NCBI RefSeq assembly: GCF_001039355.2
Contig: NW_019775445.1
Location: 60,212 to 124,211 of the forward strand
Length of the DNA: 64,000 nt
From: Lingula anatina
Lineage: Eukaryota > Brachiopoda > Lingulata > Lingulida > Lingulidae
Reading direction: 5' to 3'
This document shows, piece by piece, positions 49,901-58,900 of the stretch (within the stretch, counting starts at the first letter, position 1; the number at the start of each line of letters is the position of its first letter). The notes beneath the pieces are model-generated. The model did no database searches and was not told the origin of the DNA. It saw nothing but the letters and a program-made list of their open reading frames with translations. The position numbers and the translations under genes were made by a program.

Positions 49901-52900
49901 GATTTTTTGATTTTTTTTTTATAGTTCATTCAGTGTTATTTTATTTTATAGTAAAATTTTTAAATCATCAACAAAAAAGGAAGACTTGTCCTAATGTTAG
50001 AAATATTTTTCATCTCAACCACATTTTTTTGTTTACAATAGAGGCAGAAAAAGCAGCATTTTTACTTGGTGTGAATGCTGGTGACTTGATCAAGTCCTTC
50101 TTAAAACCAAAAGTGAAAGTGGGCAATGAATTTGTCACCAAGGGTCAAACATTGGCTCAGGTACAATGTTCTGTAGTTGTAGGCATGATACTAAAAACTT
50201 GTTTTGTCTTATAAGTTTTATACTCTTAATTTCATTTTCATTTACATCTTATGACTGAGCTTTTCTTACTTGTTGTTTTTAGAGGCTGAAAAAGCAGCAT
50301 TTTTACTTGGTGTGAATGCTGGTGATTTATTGAAATGCCTTCTGAAGCCCAAAGTGAAAGTCGGAAATGAATTTGTGACCAAGGGTCAAAACTTGAATCA
50401 GGTATAGAGGTGTGACCTCTCATCAAGGCAGTGTCCACCCTCCCACTTCCTTGCTGCCAACCAGAACCTAGAGATTGTGGATTGCAGTTGTTCACAAGTC
50501 TATTCTCCATCCTCTACAAACCCATTTGCAATTCCTTCCAAATCCCTCTCACCACTTTGTACCTTCTCCAGTCATTCCTTTGAAGGTAGCCATTACTGGT
50601 TCTTTCTTCTTTCCAGCCACCCATCACCATGGATATGCCATCTCATTCATACCCCGTTAAAGAAATGTGGTACTCCATTGAAGATTGTTTTCCCTTTCAT
50701 CCTATCAATTGTTTTATCCTTTCCTGTATGACTCCAAGATCAGTATATTTATGAATTCACCATTTCACTTTTCCTATTGTTAAAATTGTTAAACTCAAAG
50801 CTCCCACATTGTTAAATCATACCTTAACCTGTACTCCATACTTTACCAGGAAGAAGTATATTTTTCACCTCACCTCATCATATTTTACCATTCCTTATTT
50901 TAGTCAAAGTCAGGTTTGGTGTTTTATCCCACCTTTTCCTTTCAGAGTTTTCCTTACCACAATTTTTTCACTCTACCTTTCAACTGTTGGGTATAGAAGG
51001 CTATACAGTCACCTGTGTCACTAACCTTTCCTTTAAACATCTTCCTCAGCATCTTTGTGTGTCATTCTATTTCTTAGCTGCTTGTAAAAGTACGATTTTA
51101 AAATGCAATATTTTCATGTAAATTTGGATTATATATGTTTAAAAGCATGCAGAGAGCTGTAATGAAAATAAGAATCATTAAGTTCATAAGCATGATGCCA
51201 ACAAAGCTAAATTTTGATATTATGAATTTCCAGACCTTTCAAACTTGATAGCGCATGTAACTTTTCCAAATTTGTAAGATTTTTACACAATGCATGGCAC
51301 GATCGCTTTGATTTTCCCCCGCTGACAACACTTTATTGACTTGTTACTGTTATAACTTTCAGGTCTTATATGCCGTGGGTGCCCTGTCCAAGTCTCTGTA
51401 TGATCGTATGTTCAAGTGGCTCGTCCAGCGTGTCAACAAGACTCTTGATACAAAGAACAAGAGACAGTACTTCATTGGTGTACTGGATATTGCTGGTTTT
51501 GAGATCTTTGAGGTAAATTGACAAGTTCAACTTTTTAATAGTATCATTATAACTGGCAATTGCATTCATGTGTGTTTTGATTTCTACTGAGAGCTAATTG
51601 TTTACTTACTTTTCACAATCAACTTACCTACTCTCTTTTAACAGCTAAATTCAATCGAAGGACAACTTTGTTTTACTATTATCTTTCACATTCTGCAACT
51701 CCTTGGTTTTCAGTTCAACACCTTTGAGCAGTTGTGCATCAACTACACCAATGAGAGATTGCAGCAGTTCTTCAACCACCACATGTTTGTACTGGAACAG
51801 GAAGAGTACAAGAAGGAAGGTATTGTCTGGCAGTTCATTGACTTCGGTATGGACTTGCAGGCCTGTATCGACCTTATTGAGAAGGTGAGTTTTATCATAA
51901 ATTGTACTACATAGTTATAATTTGAGAAAATTGATCAAAGCAGTTCTTAACAATCTATTGTTGTGAAATATGAAAAACGTCATCCATTTGTTGAAAAGTG
52001 TGTTCTGAAGCATTGGCTCTTCAAAGGCTTTTCCCTTTTCTCTCCCTTCTAGCCCATGGGTATCTTGTCCATCCTTGAGGAAGAGTGCATGTTCCCCAAG
52101 GCCTCTGATGACACCTTCAAGGACAAGCTGTACAACAACCACATGGGCAAGTCTCCAAACTTTGGCAAACCCAAGCCATCCAAGGACAGGAAGCACGAGG
52201 CCCACTTTGAGTTGTACCATTATGCTGGTGCTGTAAGTTGATACTCTTTTTTTTTTCCAAAGTACTTGTATATCCATTTCAAAAAAAAATTATTTTGAAT
52301 TCTTTATAAACAAAAAACCTCAAAACACTTAAATGATGTTGTCTTGAAATGTTTCAGAGGACTGGTAACTAATACTAGTATTTAATTAAGACATATCATT
52401 AAAAAACTTGAAGACTCTAGGACATTTTTGGAATTTAATTCAGACCATTGAGGATTTAAAGAATTGCTACATTGTGCCATTGTGTGTGTGTGTGCATGCA
52501 TGCTTTTGTGATGCCCTCAGGTACCATACAGTATCCAAGGCTGGGTAGAAAAGAACAGAGACCCCCTCAATGAGGGCTGTATTGAACTTCTAAGTAGAAG
52601 CAAGGACCATATCATATCACATGTCTTTATCTCAGGTGCCAATGAGGAAGGTAATCTCTGGGATATTAGGTAGCAGGACATAGATGCAGTAACCTACTAC
52701 TACTACTACCACTTTCTAGAGAAGATGATCACTTCACCAATAACTGATAACATTTGTAATTTATTTCAGCTAATCATACATGTAGCTGTAGCGGAATACA
52801 CATAGACCTTGTTGTCAGTGATTTGACTTTTCTGATTTGAAATCTGCTCTTTTGATGATGTTGCTTTTTGTTTTCTCTCGGCCTTTTGAAAATAAGAATA

Positions 52901-55900
52901 TGAGAACCAATCAAAGATTAGTTGATTACAGCTAGAGGTAGAATTTACCATCTAGTGGTGTTGTATTTTTCCTTGGTTAATCATTTGACTTTATAGTTTA
53001 AGAGGTTTTGACTTCAAAAACTTTGCTTGCTTATATTTGCTTTTATGTAAATTTGACATAATTTCTGAACCCACCATGCCAGTGAGGAAACTGTAATACT
53101 GTAACAAATATTGTAAAAGTTTAAAGGCATGTTGGCAAGCAAAGTTTAATACAAATTTCAGCAGTCTTCTTTTTATCTTCATGTTCTCCTTTGTTTTGTA
53201 TTTCGGTTTTGTGTGCAGCTGTATTTCTAATGAACTTCCTTAGAAACCTGAGTTTGTTGCTGTTACATCAGGTGCCTTACAACATCTGCAATTGGCTGGA
53301 AAAGAACAAAGATCCAGTGAATGACACTGTTGTCTCTCTTCTCCAAGAAGCAAAAGAACCTCTTGTACAAACGCTGTTTGCTGAGCCTGAAGGCGGAGGT
53401 AAAACTTCCATCTGTTGTATGTTGAACACACTCCTATTCATCTTTCATTTGTTTCATCCCTTGACTTGGGACTCATCTTCACACATTATATTCCAGGTAC
53501 TTTTTGCTGACCAGACCCACGGGTATAACTTGTTCACCAAGTTATTTTTTTTTTGCATTTACCTTTTGAAGCCCTGGAGGCACAAAATATCTGGCCCTCA
53601 TCATGCAAAACACAAATGAGGAGCACTTAAATTTGTACACAATATACAGTGGCATTATTGACATGCTTTATTTCTCACAATCAGGTGGCTTACAATATTA
53701 CCAACTGGCTGGAAAAGAACAAGGATCCATTGAATGAAACCGTAATTGGTCTCCTTGCCTCTTCCAAGGAGCATCTTGTTGCATTCTTGTTCTCTGAACC
53801 AGAGGAGCCTGGTAAGAAGGCACTATCCCGTGATCAACCTTAACCCAATCCACCATGATGGAAAGCGGATTTTTCCTCCTGTACATCTTCCTTTTTCCAC
53901 ACCAGACTGCATTACCATTTATGTAGTTAGTTTGAAATTCAACCTTGATTCCTCTTTGTTTTACAGCTTATTACTATGGGTACAGTGAAATTTGTGTTTA
54001 CTGTCAACTTTCATAATTCAAAAAGAATGGGATACTTGGAAACAGCATTTTAAAGCTAAGCTATCAGTGAGACTAGTTTGTTCATCAGATTTCTGTGAAA
54101 TCATGTAATGATAAAATTCTATGGTGGCTGCTAGGTGCCCTACAACATTTGTGGGTGGTTGGAAAAGAACAAAGATCCAGTGAATGTTACTTGTTACCAT
54201 GTCCTCAGCAAATCCAAAGATCCTACTGTTGCACAATTGTTTGCTGGAATAGATGATGATGAAGGTAACAGTAAGGGGCATGGAAACAATATCAGCGACA
54301 GCAGCAATGGCTATAGCAGCTTGCAACTTTTGGAATGCCTTTTTTGTTTCATTTTTTATTAAACATTGAATTTTTTTTCAATTTAACTAATGTATATAAT
54401 TTGCTATTCAGCTTATGATGATTTATTTATCAAAAACAAAGGAAAGAAAAAGGGAATTATTTTTATGATTATAGTAGGCTTCATGCAATACAAAATACTT
54501 TTTTTTATTTTTAAAACTTGTCTATCAAAACCAACACTCAGAGTTAAAGGGAAAGAACACTGTACCCATGAATCACAGGTTTAACCCATTCACCAAAACC
54601 TCCCTCGAGTTCCATGTATCCTGTTAAAATGTGACTTTCACCTACCACATTTCTATCCAAGACAGTGGATTCTAGATCCACTAATGTGTGAAATTCCTAC
54701 TACCTAAATTTCCCATCACCTCTCCTATTCCAGTAAGGTTCAACTTTCAGTTCTACCATGTGGTTTTAAAAAGTCTTCAAATATATCATTTTCTTTGCAG
54801 CTTTCCTTATTGTTCCTTCCATTGTTTTTTCCCTTTTGTCACTTTATTCCATCCACAAGAGTATTTTATCTCCAACTCCTCTCCTCTTTTCCAATCTCCT
54901 TCACGCCTGTTCCAGTTTATATTTCAGATCCTGTACACCAGGGATGTCGTCTGCCTCTCCCTTGCTCCCAGACTTGCTCACCACATACATTCACCTTCTA
55001 CAACCTTCACCTTCATACCACATTTTCCTCCATATCTGTCTGATGTATCCATTTTTGTACAACATATGTCTGTTCTGTTCTGTTTTGTTTTGTTCAATTC
55101 ATGTTATGTAATCATCTAGAAAGCTTTCTTGTTCTGTTCTGTCTAATTTTCGTCAGCTTCTATAATTTAAGATCTGATTTTCATTTGATATAATTTCAAG
55201 CAGTAACTTAGATGTAGTTGATCATAATTTAGCTTATTGTAGGCTCTTAGATATATAACATTTTCTTTTTTTCATAACTAAAATATTAAACAGATATACA
55301 TGTTCTAGAAAAGATTTACTTTTACTGCTTTAAAGATGGGGTAAGTAGCATATGGTTTCACATCCAGAAGTTAAATTGTATAAATTTATTCAGTGATAAG
55401 ACTCATTTGTTCTATATTTCATCAATTCAGCTTCAGTTATGGTATTTATTCATGAGTTTTTATAATTTTGATAAAATGTGCTATTTACAGAGGGCGCTGC
55501 ACCAAAGAAGAAGAAGAAGGGTAGCGCTTTCCACACCATCTCTGCCACTCACAGGGTAAGAATCTGGTCATATTCTAGTTTGAAAAAGAAAAAAATATTG
55601 AAAAGTTGTTAGACATGGCAGTTAGGAATAATGGGAAGGAGCGGTTCAAATGAAAGCAAATTAGTATATTTAGTTGAAATCAGACAGTCGATATATTAGC
55701 ATTTATCTTATGATTGTTGAAATACATGTATCTGCAGAAATCAAATGTAAAGATACAAATGTAGCAATAGCCAACTCCCACAAAAATTTTGAAAGGAGGT
55801 TGATTTGATTATCAATGAAATGAAAGCATGCTAATATTTATCCACCATTAGCCTATGTTTATTTCACATTTCAGCCTTCATTCCCTTGCAGCATTTTTTT

Positions 55901-58900
55901 CCCTAACTATATAACTAACGTGAGATATTGTGATTACAGGAAAGCTTGAACAAATTGATGATCAACTTGGGTACCACTCAGCCTCATTTCATCCGTTGCA
56001 TTATCCCCAACGAGGTGAAAACACCAGGTAAAAAGCTCCACCCAGTGTTGCACCCCCCACCAAACCCCATTCTCTTCAGCAGTGACTGCAATCACTGTGT
56101 GCTGTTGCTGCCATGGATGATGCACTGTGTTGATGTGATATTCTCTGGTTTTGAATGCCTTGTATAACTTCTTCTGTTTCTCTATCCCTCACTGCCAGCG
56201 TGGGGATGCCAGATATGTGCGGGTTCACCAATGGAAATATGTCCAAGAAGTGCACTGATGTTTTTTTTTTGTAATTCTTGTTCACTTTTTTGTGCACCCA
56301 TTCTCCTTTCATAGTAACAGCATGCATCACTCCCTATCTGTTTTCAGGACATTTAGCAGTTTGTCTCATGAAACTACCAATCTTCAAAGAAAAATATTTT
56401 TCAAATTGTTATTATATTTAAAGAACAAATCAACAAAATTCAGTTGTTTTACTTTCCCTTTTTTCTTCATTTAAATGTCTAATAATTATGAAAGAACCAA
56501 AAATTATTATCTTTACATTTTGGGGTGTCCTTTTTTTTGATGGAACAATCAAATGGGCAAAATACATATTTTTTGCGCTTTATCCTTGATCATTGTGGCT
56601 TCTCTTTTGATGTGACGTGATGTATCCATTTCACTTGTGTGTTCTCTGTCTATTTTTCAGATTTCCTGTGTTTGTGATTTTTTTCCTTCATTTCTCTGTT
56701 GCAGTTGTCACGAGATTTGTGCCCTACCTGTGCTGTACTTTCCCATGTGTGCTCAGCATGACTTAATATTTGGCTCAACCCATAAACTACCTTTTTTCCT
56801 TGTTGTTAGACACTAACCTTGTGTTTCTCTTTGTCTCCCCCTCTGCCCACTCAACCACACAACCTACCTACTCACAGGAGAGTTTAAATAAGCTGATGAC
56901 CAACTTACGCAGCACTCAGCCGCACTTCATCAGGTGTATTATTCCTAATGAAGTCAAGACACCAGGTAACATCCCTGACCACTGGGCAGCCACCACCGCT
57001 GTTGGACACATCATTCATCGGTGACCAGAAGTAGATGTTGTGTTACCTGGTGTCTTGATGTGTCCAACCATTCTGTACAGTGGTCAGGTGCTGCATGATG
57101 ACCAGTCTAGCTCACTATCTCATACATTTTACATTTTTGGTAGTTATAAGGAGAAAGGTTGTTCTTTTTATAAAACATTGGTGGTTTTAAAAGTTGAGCG
57201 GGTTTTTTTTTCTTTAGTCCTGTCAAAATTTATTTTATCAGGCATATCTTGAAGCTTTAAAATTAGGGGAGGGTGGAGAATGTGTGATTTTGAGAGTTAG
57301 AATAGTCTGGCTTTTTATTATGATCTTGGGAAACTTTAAAGGAAAACTGTCTTTGCATGTTGTGTGTCATGTGTTTTTCTTACTATTTCTTTTCACACAT
57401 ATTGCAGTGTACTTTTTAATCTGTTAATTGTCATATTTTCATACAAAGAAGCAAAATACAAATGTAAAATTTTAGTATGTATTTATTAATTTTTAATCTT
57501 CAAGTCATTATCCCAAAAGTGGTTTTTGTAGACTTATTGAAGAAATGTTCGTTTGATTTTTTCCAGGTCTGATTGACTCCTTCCTTGTGATGAACCAGCT
57601 GCAATGTAATGGTGTACTTGAGGGTATCCGTATCTGCCGTAAAGGTTTCCCCAACAGGATGATCTACTCTGAATTCAAGCAGAGGTGGGTAGGGAAGACT
57701 CAGTGGAGACATAGTAAATATAGTTTTATGTTCAAGATGTATGAATTTTTATTGAGTCATATTCTAAAAGTAAGTCAAAATGTACAGTTTGGTTACTTGC
57801 AAAAAAAAAAAACACTTGACATTCATCCATAGTTTACCTGCTATTTATCACTTGCAGATACTCCATCTTGGCTCCCAATGCCATCCCCCAGGGCTTCGTG
57901 GAGGGCAAACTTGTCTCCCAGAAGATCCTGGAATCTCTGCAGTTGGACGAGAATGAGTACCGTCTTGGCAGCACCAAGGTCTTCTTCCGTGCTGGTGTGC
58001 TAGGTCATCTTGAGGATCTCCGTGATGAGCGTCTCTCCAAGATCATCTCCCTGTTCCAGGCTCACATCCGTGGCTACATCATGCGCAAACAATACAAGAA
58101 ACTGCAAGACCAGAGGTAAGAAAGTGTTGGGGTTTATATTGGAAATAATTAGAATGGATCATGTAGTCTTCACTTAATGTGTTATATATACATTTTAAGT
58201 TGTTATAACTATACACAAGTTCACAACTTAACTAAAATTGATTAATCAACTGAAATACTTTTTTCATTCAAATCATTTATCTATTTAATGAAATTTAAGA
58301 TTTGTTGATATTAACCTTTACATTTCTCCACTTTTCAGAGTTGGTCTGTCTGTCATCCAGAGAAACATTCGCAAGTACCTGCAGCTCCGCAACTGGCAGT
58401 GGTGGAAGCTGTACACCAGAGTGAGTATCCTCTTTAAAATTAAGAAGGAAAAAAAGATAAAATAAAAAAGAGCAATGATTCCAATCCCTCTTCAAGAGTA
58501 CAACTGAAGAATATCTTTCACTCGGCAGTTAATCAAGTCCATACCTGGTTTATCTACATCCACATAATCCCCTCCCATTTACCTTATTGTCTACCATCAA
58601 TGCTATCATGTTTACAAGCCCCTTTGTTGACAGTATTTATTATCAATTAGGTTCCTCCACTGCTTTACTTAATGACTTCCCCACACACCTGGACACAAGG
58701 TGACCTGCAGGGGTTTGTTTATTGACTGGATTGAGTAGATGTTATCTTTGAACAAGCTTGTTGACTGTGATAAGTCCCATTTGTGTTCCTCATTTGCTGG
58801 CAAAGGAAGTGGCCATATACCCCATTAATTTCTTTGTCAATAGGAGAGACTGGGTGCAATAGTACAGGCCTTCTCCATAGTAGAGTAAAGTGATGTTCAT

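Noticed and set aside
54688-55119. 143-residue plus-strand ORF in Mhc intron 16
   Set aside because: Pyrimidine-rich intron gives Phe/Ser/Pro-rich chance frames; no homology to myosin and no suitable splice sites.
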